In this document: positions 1 through 12,183 of the stretch, one piece after another
How positions within the stretch are numbered: the first letter of the stretch is position 1
Layout: every line of letters begins with the position of its first letter
DNA from: Homarus americanus
Taxonomy: Eukaryota; Arthropoda; Malacostraca; Decapoda; Nephropidae
Direction of reading: 5' to 3'
NCBI RefSeq assembly: GCF_018991925.1
Contig: NW_024756661.1
Coordinates: 1-64,000 of the forward strand
DNA length: 64,000 nucleotides
Position numbers and translations under genes: made by a program
Notes under the pieces: model-generated
Seen by the model: the letters and a program-made list of their open reading frames with translations, nothing else
What the model was told of the DNA's origin: nothing
Databases searched by the model: none

Positions 1-735
1 CTAGAAGTTAAGGCATTACACAGGTAAGGCGTGGGAGAAGGACGGGAGGGGAGAAGGATGAGGGGAGAAGGATGGGGAGAGAAAGTGGATCTGCTGACCA
101 CCAGTGACCTGTAGACCAGCACCTCACATAACATCCACATCTCTTTATATCCCTTTATCTCCCCTTTGTTGTGTCTCCTGCTCTCCAATCCTTCCCACAC
201 CTTCACCTCCTTTGGTAAATGAGTGATATAATCCTCCTCATTTAAACAAGGAGCAATATTTTTTCCTTAAGCCTCAGAGCAATATTATCCAACAGGCAGG
301 TAAAGAATATCCCTCCCTGTCTCCCAGGCTAGGTACAAATATTCCTCACCTAATTGGGGAATAGAGAGAGCATTCTTTCTTTTAACGCCACGAAAAGAAT
401 AATATTCTCTCATTCCTTCGTTTCTTGAGTGAAGAACAATATTCCTCTCACTCACTCACTTCCTCCCCATTTGGTGCCAAGTATCAACTCACTACGTCTC
501 ACTGCACCAACTCTCCCCATCGTCTTCTTTCTTGTCTCCCTTCCTTCTTTCTACCATTACAACCAACCACAACTACCATTACCACCACTACTACCACCAT
601 CAACACCAACCATAAATAACTACCATAACAACTACCACCACCACCACCACCACCACCACCCTCAGTGCGCCAAAGAAGTCTGCTGCAAATTAAACTTATA
701 CCTGAACCCACCTGTGTAGTGCCTTTGTCCCCACA
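1..735. other. Unique non-coding DNA with short (CCA)n patch
   Basis: Mixed AT-rich sequence with no recognisable gene. Positions 553-660 are an ACC/CCA trinucleotide-rich patch that creates spurious open frames on both strands. Confidence 0.6.
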
Positions 736-1935
736 CTGGTGATGCTCTCTCACATCCCACCACCTCTCACATCCCACCACTTCAACACCCTCTCACATCC
801 CACCACCTCTCACATCTCTCCCCACATCCCACCACTTCACATCTCACATCCCACCACCTCCCAGATTCTCCATCCCACCACCCCACATATCTCTCACATC
901 CCACCACTCTCACATTTCTCTACATCCCACCACTTCAAAACCCTACATCCCACCACCTCTCAATATCTCACATCCCACCACCTCTCAATATCTCTCACAT
1001 CCCACCACCTCTCACATCTCTCCACATCCCACCACCTCTCACATCTCTCAAATCACACCACTTCTCACATCTCTCTCACATCCCACCACCTCTAAACTCT
1101 CTCACATCCCACCACCACATCTCTACATCCCACCACCTCTGCATCTCTTACATCCCACCACCTCTCATCTCTCTCTCACATCCCACCACCTTCACATCTC
1201 TCTCTCACATCTCTCTCACATCCCACCACCTCTCACATCTCTCTCACATCCCACCACCTCTCACATCTCTCTCACATCCCACCACCTCACATCTCTCTCT
1301 CACATCCCACCACCCTTACACTCTCTCTCACATCCCACCACCTCACATCTCTCTCTCACATCCCACCACCTCTCACATCTCTCCTCCATCCCACCACCTC
1401 CACATCTCTCTCTCTCACATCAACCACCTCTCACATCTCTCTCACATCCCACCACCTCACATCTCTCTCACATCCCACCACTTACATCTCTCTCACATCC
1501 CACCACCTCTACACTCTCTCCTCTCACATCCCACCACCTTCCACATCTCTCACATCCCACCACCTCACATCTCTTCTCACATCCCACCCACACCTCTCTC
1601 ACATCTCTCTCACATCCCACCACTCACTTCTCTCTCTCACATCCCACCACCCTCACCACATCTATCTCTCTCACATCCCACCACCTCTCACATCTCTCTA
1701 CATCCCACCACCTCCATATCTCTCACATGCAACCACCTCACCTCTCTCACATCCCACCACCGCTCACATCTATCTCTCACATCCCACCACCTCTCACATC
1801 TCTCTCACATCCCACCACCTTCCACATCTCTTCTCACATCCCACTCACCTCTCACATCTCTCTCTCACATCCTACCACCTCACATCTCTCTCTCACATCC
1901 CACCACCTCCCACATCTCTCTCACATCCCACCACC
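736..1935. repeat. CT/CA-rich minisatellite, about 1.2 kb
   Basis: Irregular tandem copies of a unit close to TCTCTCACATCCCACCACC, with frequent 1-4 base indels and extra CTCT runs. The strand is almost pure pyrimidine plus A. Open frames here are repeat read-through. Confidence 0.95.
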
Positions 1936-2289
1936 ACACCTCCCCACCTCACCTCCTCCCACCTCACCTCCTCCCCCTCACCTCCCTCCACTCTACCCCC
2001 CAACCTCACCCCCCCCACCCCTAACCTCCTCCACCTCTCAATTCTCCACCTCCCCCCACCCTCACCTCCTCTCCCCACCCTCATCCTCCTCACACACCTC
2101 ACCTTTAATTTTAGCTACACCTCCCAACCTTCATGCTCCCCAGACCTTCCTGCCCTCTGTAATGTTAAGGTATGGGGGAGGGTACAGGACAGGGGAGGGT
2201 GACAGGGAAGGTGGCAGATAGGGGGTGTGGGTAGACAGGTGGGCAGACAGGGGAGGATAGATAAGGAGATGTGGGCAAACAGCAACACG
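1936..2289. other. C-rich array decay and unique junction
   Basis: The minisatellite fades into CCACCTCC-type low-complexity DNA to about 2,100. About 190 bp of unique, partly G-rich sequence follow before the next array. No gene seen. Confidence 0.6.
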
Positions 2290-4175
2290 AGCTTATAGTG
2301 TGGTGCAAGACTTATGTGGTAAGACTTTGTGGAAAGACTTATGGGTAAGACTATAGTGTGGTAAGACTTATAGTGGTAAGACTATAGTGTGGTAAGACTT
2401 ATAGTGTAGTAAGACTTATAGTGTGGTAAGATGAGTAGTGGTAAGACTTATAGTGTGTGTAAGACTTATAGTGTGGTAAGACTTATAGTGTGGCAAGATC
2501 ATAGCGTGGGGTAAGATCTATAGTGGTAAGATTTATAGTGTGGTAAGACTTATAGGGTGGTAAGACTTATAGTGTGGTAAGACTTATAGGTAGTAAGATT
2601 ATAGTGGGTAAGACTTATAGTGTGGTAAGACTTATAGGTGTGGTAAGACTTATAGTGTGGTAAGACTTATAGTGTGGTAAGACTTATAGTGTGGTAAGAC
2701 TTATAGGTGGTAAGACTTATAGTGTGGTGTAAGACTTATAGGGTGGTAAGACTTATAGTGTGGTAAGACTTATAGTGTGGTAAGACTTATAGTGTGGTAA
2801 GACTTATAGGTGGTAAGACTTATAGTGTAAGACTTATAGTGTGGCATTATAGGTGGTAAGACTTATAGTGGTGACTTATAGTGTGGTAAGACTTATAGTG
2901 TGGTAAGACTAATAGTGTAAGACTTATAGTGTGTAAGATTTATAGTGTGGTAAGACTTATAGTGTGGTAAGACTCTATAGTGTGGTAAGACTTATAGTGT
3001 GGTAAGACCTTATAGTGTGGTAAGACTTACATAGTGTGTAAGATTTATAGTGTGGTAAGACTTATAGTGTGGTAAGACTTATAGGTAAGACTTATAGTGT
3101 GGGCATCTATAGTGTGGTAAGACTTCTATAGTGGTAAGACTTATAGTGTGGTAAGACTCTATATATAGTGTGGTAAGATTTATAGTGTGGTAAGACTTAT
3201 AGTGAAACTATAGTGGTAATATTTATAGTGTGGCAAGACTTATAGTGTGGTAAGATTTATAGTGTGGTAAGACTTATAGTGTGGTAAGACTTATAGTGTG
3301 GTAAGATTCTATAGTGTGGTAAGACTTATAGTGTGGTAAGACTTACAGTATAGTGTGGTAAGATTTATAGTGGTAAGACTTATAGTGTGGTAAGACTTGA
3401 TAGGCGGTAAGATTATAGTGGTAAGACTTATAGTGTGGTAAGACTTATAGTGTAAGACTTATATGTGTGGTAAGACTTATAGTGTGGTAAGACTTATAGT
3501 GTGGTAAGACTTATAGTGTTAAGACTTATAGTGGGTAAGACTTATAGTGTGGTAAGACTTATAGTGTGGTAAGACTTATAGTGGTAAGACTTATAGTGTG
3601 GTAAGACTTATAGTGTGGTAAGACTTATAGTGGTAAGACTTATAGGTGTGGTAAGACTTATAGTGTGGTAAGACTTATAGTGTGGTAAGACTTATAGTGT
3701 AAGACTATAGTGTGGTAAGACTTATAGTGTGGTAAGATCTATAGTGTGGTAAGACTTATAGTGTGGTAAGACTTATAGTGTGGTAAGACTTATAGTGGTA
3801 AGACTTATAGGTGGTAAGACTAAAGTGGTAAGACTTATAGTGTGTAAGACTTATAGTGCGGTAAGACTTATAGTGTGGTAAGACTTAGTGCGGTAAGACT
3901 TATAGTGCGGTAAGACTTATAGTGTGGTAAGACTTAGTGTGGTAAGACTTATAGTGTGGTAAGACTTATAGTGTGGTAAGACTTATAGTGTGGTAAGACT
4001 TATAGTGCGGTAAGACTTATAGTGTGTAAGATCATAGTGTGGTAAGACTTATAGTGTGGTAAGACTTATAGTGTGGTAAGACTTATAGTGTGGTAAGACT
4101 TATAGTGCGGTAAGACTTATAGTGTAGACTTATAGTGTGGTAAGACTTATAGTGCGGTAAGACTTATAGTGTGTA
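2290..4175. repeat. 17-bp minisatellite, about 1.9 kb
   Basis: Roughly 110 tandem copies of GTGTGGTAAGACTTATA. Most variants are loss of TG or TA dinucleotides or single bases; GTGCGG variants cluster near the right end (3,850-4,150). No open frame of note. Confidence 0.97.
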
Positions 4176-4399
4176 AGACAGGTATGTGAAGCTGTGATCG
4201 TTACTGAGGTGGGGGGATGGTGTGGCTCCAAGTTTACAGTGTCTCTTCCAAAACAAACACGGCCCAACCAAACACTCCACTTGTACAACACACGTAGTTC
4301 ACCCGTAGTTTAAGAGGTGACCTTCATCAATATTATGTGATGACCTTAGTAACTCAGCCGCTACTACGGTCTACAACACACCAGCATACTAATTCTACC
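4176..4399. other. Unique spacer
   Basis: Unique sequence between arrays. I see no coding or RNA signal. Confidence 0.5.
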
Positions 4400-4695
4400 C
4401 TGGCCTGGCCTAACACTAACTCTACCTAACACTAATCCTTACCTAATCTAACACTAACTCACCTAATCTAACACTAATCCTGATCTAATCTAATACTAAT
4501 CCTGATTTAACTTAAACCAGATGTAACGCTAATCCTCATCTAACCTAACACCTAACCTAACATTAACCCAAACCTAATCTAACATTAATCCTGATTTAAC
4601 CAAATGTGACCTAACATTAATCCTGACCAACGCTAAACAAGCCTACCTAAATCTAGTCTTACCTAAACAAAACCTAACCTAACCTAACCTTACGC
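4400..4695. repeat. Degenerate CCTAA-type array
   Basis: Repeated CTAACACTAATCCTGA-like units, ending in perfect CCTAACCTAACCTAACC at about 4,674-4,690. This reads as the C-strand of the arthropod telomere repeat, heavily diverged. Confidence 0.75.
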
Positions 4696-4724
4696 AACAT
4701 CCTATTGCTGTTGGTGTTTTAAAG

Positions 4725-4775
4725 CAACATGTGAAATAAGCTGCAGGGTCCCTAATCCCCATAAATAAAACCAAG
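4725..4775 (+). repeat. Weak copy of the foldback arm
   Basis: GTGAAATAAGCTG followed by GGGTCCCTAATC matches the dispersed arm seen best at 6,551-6,600. It lies just after a CCTAA array. The copy is diverged, so the call is tentative. Confidence 0.45.
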
Positions 4776-4847
4776 TCCAGGTAAGGCGGCTCAACAGGTG
4801 AGCTCAGGTAAGGGTGACAGTGCCTGACCAGAGACCGTGTATAGAGC

Positions 4848-4916
4848 TGGTGGGTGGGGGTGGGTGGGTGGGTGGGGTGGGTGGGGTGGGTGGGGTGGGT
4901 GGGTGGGTGGGGGGGA
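4848..4916 (+). repeat. (GGGTGGGTGGGG)n, G-quadruplex-prone
   Basis: Consecutive GGGT/GGGGT runs, a classic quadruplex-forming pattern on the plus strand. The reverse frame reads as proline/histidine repeats and is not a gene. Confidence 0.9.
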
Positions 4917-5236
4917 TAGGGTGGTGGTGAATATACAGTATGTGTTTATGTGTGACTTTCTCCCGGTAGTGAAGTGGCGTAAATTCTCCGCCCCTCCAAC
5001 ACCATCACCACCATCACTCACTATTATCATCACTGTCTAAGAAATTCTATGTTATCCTTGACCGAACTGATACACTATTTACCACTGTTCCCATATACCT
5101 GCACTGCCCCTATGTACTGTATATGATGAATCAATGTGAATTTATACCACGCCATTGCTATCTCTCGACCACAACACAGTCCAAGGGTAATGTACCACGG
5201 TGGGTCTCACAGGGGCACTGATAACATGATAACATG

Positions 5237-5240
<4 letters not shown>

Positions 5241-5273
<33 letters not shown>
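5241..5273. repeat. (CA)n microsatellite
   Basis: About 16 perfect CA dinucleotides. Confidence 0.97.
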
Positions 5274-5276
<3 letters not shown>

Positions 5277-5401
5277 CTTTAGATATTCGTGGTGATCACC
5301 TCAACATTGTCCTCACTTGTGGGAGTCTTCGGCCATCAACAAAGTGAGAAGACAATGTTGTTGCAGTATTACAAAACATTCATGCGGTCACCACGAAACT
5401 T

Positions 5402-5796
5402 GTCAGTCAGTGTTAAATATGTCAGTCAGTGTTAAATATGCCGTCAGTGTTAAATATGTCAGTCAGTGTTAAATATGTCAGTCAGTGTTAATGTCAGTCA
5501 GTGTTAAATATGTCAGTCAGTGTTAAATATGTCAGTCAGTGTTAAATATGTCAGTCAGTGTTAAATATGTCATCAGTTAAATATGTCAGTCAGTAATATG
5601 TCAGTCAGTGTAAATATGTCGTCAGTGTTAAATATGTCAATAGTGTTAAATATGTCAGTCAGTGTTAAATATGTCAACAAGTGTTAAATATGTCAGTCAG
5701 TGTTAAATATGTCAGCAGTGTTAAATATGTCAGTCAGTGTTAAATATGTCAGTCAGTGTTAAATATGTCAGTCAGTGTTAAATATGTCAGTCAGTT
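5402..5796. repeat. 19-bp minisatellite
   Basis: About 20 copies of TGTCAGTCAGTGTTAAATA. Several copies have lost the CAGT duplication or TTAA bases. Confidence 0.95.
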
Positions 5797-6149
5797 TTTA
5801 TGCATATTTTTTCTGTATCATCCTGTATATTGTTCAAACTTCAGACGGTGAAATTAACTTGTAAACTGTAAACATATATAAAAAAAAATACTACCGACTA
5901 ATTTACTCGTGAATAACATTGTAAATAATTTGTACCGGTAATTACGAGGCGATAGGTTTTATATTGGGGTTCTATATTGGGTTTTATATAGGGGTTTTAT
6001 ATAGGGTTTTATATGGGGTTTATATATGGTTTATTTATATGGGGGTTTATTAATTACATATACACACTGTATACTTCAAAGGACTGGGTGAAGATTATCC
6101 CCACACACACTTACTGCAGCAATTGTTTGAGCACTTCACGCTACTTGGG
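5797..6149. other. AT-rich spacer with TATA/GGGTTTTATATAG repeats
   Basis: AT-rich DNA. At 5,955-6,050 a short degenerate array of GGGTTTTATATAG occurs. No gene. Confidence 0.6.
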
Positions 6150-6552
6150 GAGGTGAGGTTAGGTTAGGATAGGTTAGGGTTAGCGATAGGTTAGATTAGG
6201 TTAGCGATAGGTTAGAAGGATAGGCCAGATTAGGTTAGCGACAGGCTAGCGTTAGGTTAGCGATAGGTTAGATTAGGTTAGCGATAGGTTAGATTAGGTT
6301 AGCGATAGGATAGGTTATAGTTAGCGATAGGATAGGTTAGGTTAGCGATAGGTCAGGTTAGGTTAGCGACAGGCTACCGTTAGGTTAAGGATAGGTTAGA
6401 TTAGGTTAGCGATAGGATAGGTTTGGTTAGCGATAGGTTAGGTTAGCGATAGGTCAGATTAGGTTAGCGACAGGCTAGCGTTAGGTTAGCGATAGGTTAG
6501 ATTAGGTTAGCGATAGGTTAGATTAGGTTAGCGATAGGATAGGTTAGGTTAG
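6150..6552 (+). repeat. Higher-order TTAGG-derived array
   Basis: G-strand telomere-like DNA in which GGTTAG is interleaved with GCGATAGG. The common composite unit is ATTAGGTTAGCGATAGGTTAG (21 bp). Variants such as GCGACAGGCTAGCG recur, so blocks, not only single units, were duplicated. Confidence 0.85.
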
Positions 6553-6602
6553 TTAACTATAAGATGAAATAAGCTGGGGGTGCCTAATCTTCAGGTGACC
6601 TA
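6551..6602 (+). repeat. Foldback arm after TTAGG array
   Basis: Clean arm: GATGAAATAAGCTGGGG, then TGCCTAATCTTCAGGTGACC. It directly follows the TTAGG-derived array, the same order seen at 30,271 and 42,961. Confidence 0.75.
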
Positions 6603-6794
6603 GTTAATATTTATCACCCTTTGAACGGAGTGATCACAAATCTAATCTGCCTGAACTACTGACCAACATACACACTGACAGCTTTATACCTCCCTCCCCT
6701 GTCACCACTCTCCCTTCCTCACCTACCCTACCTTCCTCCTCACCTCTTCCTTACGTGATAAAGCTGAATCACCTCATTTATAATCATATCCCTG
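6603..6794. other. Unique spacer
   Basis: Unique sequence with short CCTACC-rich pieces. Nothing recognised. Confidence 0.5.
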
Positions 6795-7125
6795 ATCTAA
6801 CTCTAACGTAACATAATCTAACCTAACTCTAACGTAACATAATCTAACCTAACTCTGACGTAAATAATCTAACCTAACCTAACGTAACATAATCTAACCT
6901 AACTCTGACGTAACATAATCTAACCTAACTCTAACGTAACATAATCTAACCTAACTCTGACGTAACATAATCCAGCCTAACTCTAACGTAACAATCTAAC
7001 CTAACTCTAACGTAACATAATCTAACCCAACTCTAACGTAACATAATCTAACCTAACTCTAACGTAACATAATCTAACCTAACTCTGACTTAACATAATC
7101 TAACCTAATCCTGACTCAACCTCTA
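6795..7125. repeat. 26-bp CCTAACTCTAACGTAACATAAT array
   Basis: About 12 copies of a unit built from CTAACCTAACTCTAACG plus TAACATAAT. It looks like a secondary amplification of a CCTAA-type ancestor. Confidence 0.9.
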
Positions 7126-7232
7126 AAATAAAATAACCCAACCTAACCTAACCTAACATAACCCAAACAATCCTAACCTACCTAACCTCAACCTAACCTA
7201 ACCTAACCTAACCTAACCTAATCTAACCTATC
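7126..7232. repeat. Interstitial (CCTAA)n telomere-type repeat
   Basis: Near-perfect CCTAA pentamers, best at 7,186-7,228, with occasional CATAA/TCTAA variants. The pentamer equals the arthropod telomere repeat TTAGG read on the other strand. Unique and repeat DNA continues on both sides, so this is interstitial. Confidence 0.9.
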
Positions 7233-7269
7233 TCTAATATAACCTTATCTAAAATAACAACTAATCTAA

Positions 7270-8272
7270 GGTGGGGAGAGGGTGACCCAGGGGTGAGGGG
7301 TAGGGAGGGGTGAGGTGTAGGGAGGGGAGGTGGGGGAGGTGAGGGGTGTAGGGAGGGGGCAGGGGTGTAGGGGAGGGGTGAGGGGTGTAGGGGAGGGGTG
7401 AGGGGTGTAGGGAGGGGATGAGGGGTGGGGGAGCAGGAGGGGTGTAGGGGAGGGGCAGGGGTGTGGGGAGGGGGCAGGGGTGTAGGGGAGGGGGAGGGGT
7501 GTAGGGAGGGGGAGGGGTGTAGGGGAGGGGGGGGAGGTGTAGGGGAGGGGGAGGGGTGGGGAGGGGTGAGGGGTGTAGGGTGAGGGGTGTAGGGGAGGGG
7601 GGGAGGGGTGTAGGGAGGGGAGGGGTGTAGGGAGGGGTGTAGAGGGGGGAGGGGTGTAGGGAGGGGTGTAGGGAGGGGAGGGGTGTAGGGAGGGGGGAGG
7701 TGTAGGAGGGGAGGGTGTAGGGAGGGGAAGGGGTGTAGGGGAGGGGGGGGGAGGAATGTAGGGAGGGGGGAGGAATGGGGAGGGGGTGAGGGGTGGGGGA
7801 GGGGGGAGGGGGAGGGGAGGGGGAGGGGTGTAGGGGAGGGGTGAGGGGTGTAGGGGAGGGGGAGGGAGGGGTAGGGAGGGGGGGAGGGGGGGAGGGGGTA
7901 GGGGAGGGGCAGGGGAGGAATGTAGGAGGGGGAGGGGTGTAGGGAGGGGGAGGGGTGTAGGGAGGGGCAGGGGTGTAGGGAGGGAGGAGGGGTGTAGGGA
8001 GGGGGGGGAGGTGTAGGGAGGAGGGAGGGGAGGGAGGGTGGGGTAGGGAGGGGCAGGGGGTAGGGGTGGGGAGGGGGTGGGGGGTGGGGGAGGGGAGGGG
8101 TGTAGGGGGTGTAGGGGTGTGGGGAGGAGGGGAGGGGTGTAGGGGAGGGGGGGTGTAGGGAGGGGGAGGGGTGAGGGGGAGGGGAGGGGAGGGTGTAGGG
8201 AGGGAGGGGTGTAGGGAGGGGGAGGGTGAGGGAGGGTGTAGGGTAGGGAGGAGGGAGGAGGGGTAAGTGGGT
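7270..8272 (+). repeat. 1-kb G-rich minisatellite
   Basis: Degenerate GGTGTAGGGGAGGGG-type units. The plus strand is almost free of C, giving many potential quadruplexes. Two overlapping 340-350 codon minus-strand frames are pure Pro/Leu/Ser/Thr low complexity and are rejected as genes. Confidence 0.95.
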
Positions 8273-8510
8273 GTAGGTCATTGTATTCAGCCATCTACAA
8301 TTATTTATTTATTTACTTATCATTTATTTATTTATTTTCGGTTCGTGTAATCAGCGGCTATTCTTACCTGGGGTCAAACACTACTTCACGAAGGATTTAA
8401 TTTGATTTAATTAGGATGAGCTTTTGAAGGTGCCCCCCACCCCCCTCCTTCCTTCCCTCACCCCCTCCGAGTCCATCCAGTGTTAGTCCAGTCGTCTCGT
8501 CAGGAATGGA
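8273..8510. other. Unique spacer
   Basis: Includes a short (TTTA)n patch at about 8,300-8,335. No gene. Confidence 0.5.
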
Positions 8511-8779
8511 TAGAACTTATTTCACCTGAAGATTAATCCATACTAAGCTTATTTCACCCGAAGATTAACCCACACCAAGCTTATTTCACCTGAAGATTAA
8601 CCCACACTAAGCTTATTTCACCCGAAGATTAACCCATTCTAACCTTATTTCACCCGAAGATTAACCCACACTAAGCTTATTTCACCCGAAGATTAACCCA
8701 TTCTAACCTTATTTCACCCTAAGATTAACCCATTCTAACCTTATTTCACCCGAAGATTAACCCCACTCAGCTTATTTCC
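8511..8779 (-). repeat. 32-bp tandem array of the foldback arm
   Basis: Eight copies of a 32-bp unit: AGCTTATTTCACCCGAAG, then ATTAACCCACACTA. The unit contains the arm motif found singly elsewhere (TTATTTCACC..GAAGATTAA). Two subtypes alternate in the second half: CACACTAAGC and CATTCTAACC. One arm of the dispersed element was therefore amplified locally. Confidence 0.9.
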
Positions 8780-8827
8780 GTGTGTGGGGAGGACTGACGT
8801 GTAAGCTAGGAGAAAGACACAGGGAGA

Positions 8828-9472
8828 TGGTCCACCTTCACACCTGTCACACACCACAGTCCACCTTCACACCTGTCACACACCACAGTCCACCTTCACA
8901 CCTGTCACACACCACAGTCCACCTTCACACCTGTCACACACCACAGTCCACCTTCACACCTGTCACACACCACAGTCCACCTTCACACCTGTCACACAAC
9001 ACAGTCCACCTTCACACCTGTCACACACCACAGTCCACCTTCACACCTGTCACACAACACAGTCCACCTTCCACACCTGTCACACACCACAGTCCAATCT
9101 TCACACCTGTCACACACCACAGTCCCACCACACCTGTAACACACCACAGTCCACCTTCACACCTGTAACACACCACACAGTCCACCTTCACACCTGGGTC
9201 ACACAACACAGTCCACCTTCACACCTGCTCACACACCACAGTCCACCTTCACACCTGTCACACACCACAGTCCACCTTCACACCTGTCACACACCACAGT
9301 CCACCTTCACACCTGTCACACACCACAGTCCACCTTCACACCTGTCACACACCACAGTCCACCTTCACACCTGTCACACACCACAGTCCACCTTCACACC
9401 TGTCACACAACACAGTCCACCTTCACACCTGTCACACACCACAGTCCACCTTCACACCTGTCACACACACAC
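8828..9472. repeat. 29-bp minisatellite
   Basis: About 22 copies of CACACCTGTCACACACCACA plus GTCCACCTT. Copies between 9,060 and 9,230 are the most diverged; the outer copies are nearly identical. A 128-codon plus-strand frame is repeat read-through. Confidence 0.96.
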
Positions 9473-10051
9473 ACACGTCACAACACACCTCTTACACATA
9501 ACGTTGGTGTGTATCAGTGAAAGTCAAGCATTGTACAATTATGTTCACTTCAAAATCAGCACTTGGTCATGTGTTAACGTCACCAGTGTAAGAACCGAGT
9601 GGAAATATTATCACAGATGGGTAAACACACGCGCGCTCCCTCCCATCACCCACCACCCCCAGTAACACCACCTAACACTGTATTTTCCAAGAGAAGACGA
9701 CTCCCATCACCACCCTGCACTACAACCACCCTGCATCACCACCACCCTGTCCCACCGTCACCCTTGCAACACCACCACCCTGCACCACCACCACCACCCT
9801 TGCACCACCACCATACACACAGCTGGTGACCCACTATTACCCATGTCTTGGCTCTCCTCCAACCAACAAACACACCAAACATCTCCTCTTGATTATTAAA
9901 CATTCCTTCACTGTTATCGTTCCTCCTCCTAACTGGGATAAAATAACACGTCTGGTCTAAGAGTTCCCATTCCGATTTTCTAAAGTTCGTAAAATAAATA
10001 TTACTCCTAAGTGAAGATATAAAATTTACTTATTCTTTAAAGGAAAAAAAA
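9473..10051. other. Unique DNA with CCACC-rich patch
   Basis: Positions 9,640-9,825 are CCA/CCCTGCA low complexity. The rest is AT-rich unique sequence. No gene recognised. Confidence 0.6.
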
Positions 10052-10290
10052 TATATATATTACATTGAGGAAAATAACAAAACACTAATATTACACTGAG
10101 GAAAATAACAAAATAACATTAACACTGAAAAATAACAGAATAACACTAATATTACACTGAGGAAAATAACAAAAAACTAATATTACACTGAGGAAAATAA
10201 CAAAAAACTAATATTACACTGAGGAAAATAACAAAACACTAATATTACACTGAGGAAAATAACAGTATAACACTAATATTACACTGAGAG
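10052..10290. repeat. AT-rich minisatellite, about 35-bp unit
   Basis: Seven or so copies of CACTAATATTACACTGAGG plus AAAATAACAAAA. Confidence 0.9.
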
Positions 10291-10487
10291 TCTACCTAAG
10301 TTACTTAATATACAGTACGTTCACTCTCCTTTAAATTACGTCAAATTAAAGACTAAACTGAACCAATTCTCTTAACTCATTTACAAAACAAAAACAAACG
10401 AACCTTTAACCAAACACACTCATAGTTCCATACCTATATGTCAATAAACAAATACATAAACAAACAATAATGAAAAAAAAGCCTTTT
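10291..10487. other. AT-rich spacer
   Basis: AT-rich, ACAAA-rich DNA with no coding signal. Confidence 0.5.
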
Positions 10488-10940
10488 AGTAAACAGCAAC
10501 AAACACAACCAACTATAAACCAGTCAATGAATAAACCTTAATAAACCACAACAAACACACCCAACTATAAACCAGTCAATGAATAAACCTTAATAAACCA
10601 CAACAAACACAACCAACAATAAACCAGTCAATGAATAAACCTTAATAAACCACAACAAACACACCCAACTATAAACCAGTCAATGAATAAACCTTAATAA
10701 ACCACAACAAACACACCCAACTATAAACCAGTCAATGAATAAACCTTAATAAACCACAACAAACACACCCAACTATAAACCAGTTAATGAATAAACCTTA
10801 ATAAACCACAACAAACACACCCAACTATAAACCAGTCAATGAATAAACCTTAATAAACCACAACAAACACACCCAACTATAAACCAGTCAATGAATAAAC
10901 CTTAATAAACCACAACAAACACACCCAAATATAAAACAAC
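10488..10940. repeat. 52-bp minisatellite
   Basis: About eight highly similar copies of a 52-bp unit that starts AACCAGTCAATGAATAAACC and ends CACACCCAACTATA. Copies differ by only one to three bases, suggesting recent expansion. Confidence 0.96.
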
Positions 10941-11189
10941 AATATCAATAAACAAACACAAACAAACAAACCTTAATAAAAAACAAAAACAAACAACAAA
11001 CAAACACAAACAAACACAAAATAAACAACAAACACCTCAAAAAAAAAAACCGTCCACGAGAATGGCTAAAGAGTATGGACCTTTAATCAATATATACCAG
11101 AATCACTACCGCTGGGAGGGACACAAGACGCTAACGATATAAGCAACTTTGAAGTGATTACCAAACTCTCCAAACTGTTCAGGGGTGTT
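10941..11189. other. ACAAA-rich DNA and unique spacer
   Basis: AAACAAACAAACA-type low complexity to 11,050, then unique sequence. No gene. Confidence 0.6.
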
Positions 11190-11432
11190 TTATGTACGGG
11201 GGGAGGGGAGGAGAAAGGGGAGAGGAGGGGAGGGGAGGGGAGGAGGGGGAGGGAGGGGAGGGAGGGAGGGGATAGGGGAGGGGAGAGGGGGAGGGAGGGG
11301 TGGGGAGAGGTGGGGAGAGGGGAGGAAGGAGGTACAGGGGAGGGGGAGGAGGAGGGACAGGAGGAGGGGAGGGGGTGGGAGAGGGGGGTAGGGAGAGGAT
11401 GGGGAGAGGGTGCGAGGGGGAGGCTGGGGGAA
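11190..11432 (+). repeat. Polypurine GGGGAGG tract
   Basis: Near-pure G/A on the plus strand. All six frames give low-complexity Gly/Arg/Glu or Pro/Ser/Leu read-through. Confidence 0.92.
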
Positions 11433-11439
11433 TGAGAAC

Positions 11440-11850
11440 CCACCACGGGACCCACACCAACCACCAAGGACCCACACCAACCCACCAAGGGCCCACACCA
11501 ACCCACCACAGACCCGCATCAACCCACCACAGACCTCAAGACTTAACCTGTACCAAGGACCTTGCACTAACCCACCAAGGCCCCACACCAACCCACCAAG
11601 GGCCCCACACCAAACCTACCCAGAGCCCACACCAACCCACCAAGGCCCCACACCAACCCACCACACACCAACCCACCAAGGGCCCACACCAAACCTACCC
11701 AGAGCCCATACACCAACCCACCCAGAGCTCCACACCAACCCACCACGACCCACACCCAACCCACTACTTGGACCCACACCAACCCACCACGGACCCACAC
11801 CAACCCACCAAAGGCCCACACCAACCCACCAAATCCACCCACCACCACTG
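11440..11850. repeat. CCCACACCAACCCACCAAGG minisatellite
   Basis: About 18 irregular copies of a 20-22 bp unit, with ACCTACCCAGAG variants in the middle. Confidence 0.93.
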
Positions 11851-12183
11851 TTTGCTCCTTCCATTCTTCACAGTCTCCTCAATCATCCACCCACCCACAG
11901 TTCCCTCTCCGGATCATCCAGTCACCCACAGTTCCCCTCAATCATCCATTCACCCACACCCCCTGCCCCATCCAAGAACCACCCACAGCCCCCCATCCAA
12001 CCACACCCACACCTATCCAACCACCCACACAGCCCCACATCCAACCACCCACACACCCTCCAAAGCCCCCCCTCCCCAACCACCCATCTCGTAGCGCTTA
12101 TTAGAAACCCAAGGAGTTTGTTTGGTTATAACCCCGGGACACGTCTGTCAGTTCCAGGCGCCTACCCCCCTGTACCATTAATC

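Noticed and set aside
7223..8294. Two 340-350 codon minus frames rich in Pro, Leu and Ser
   Set aside because: Complement of a G-rich array; no domain, no codon bias, both frames equally open.
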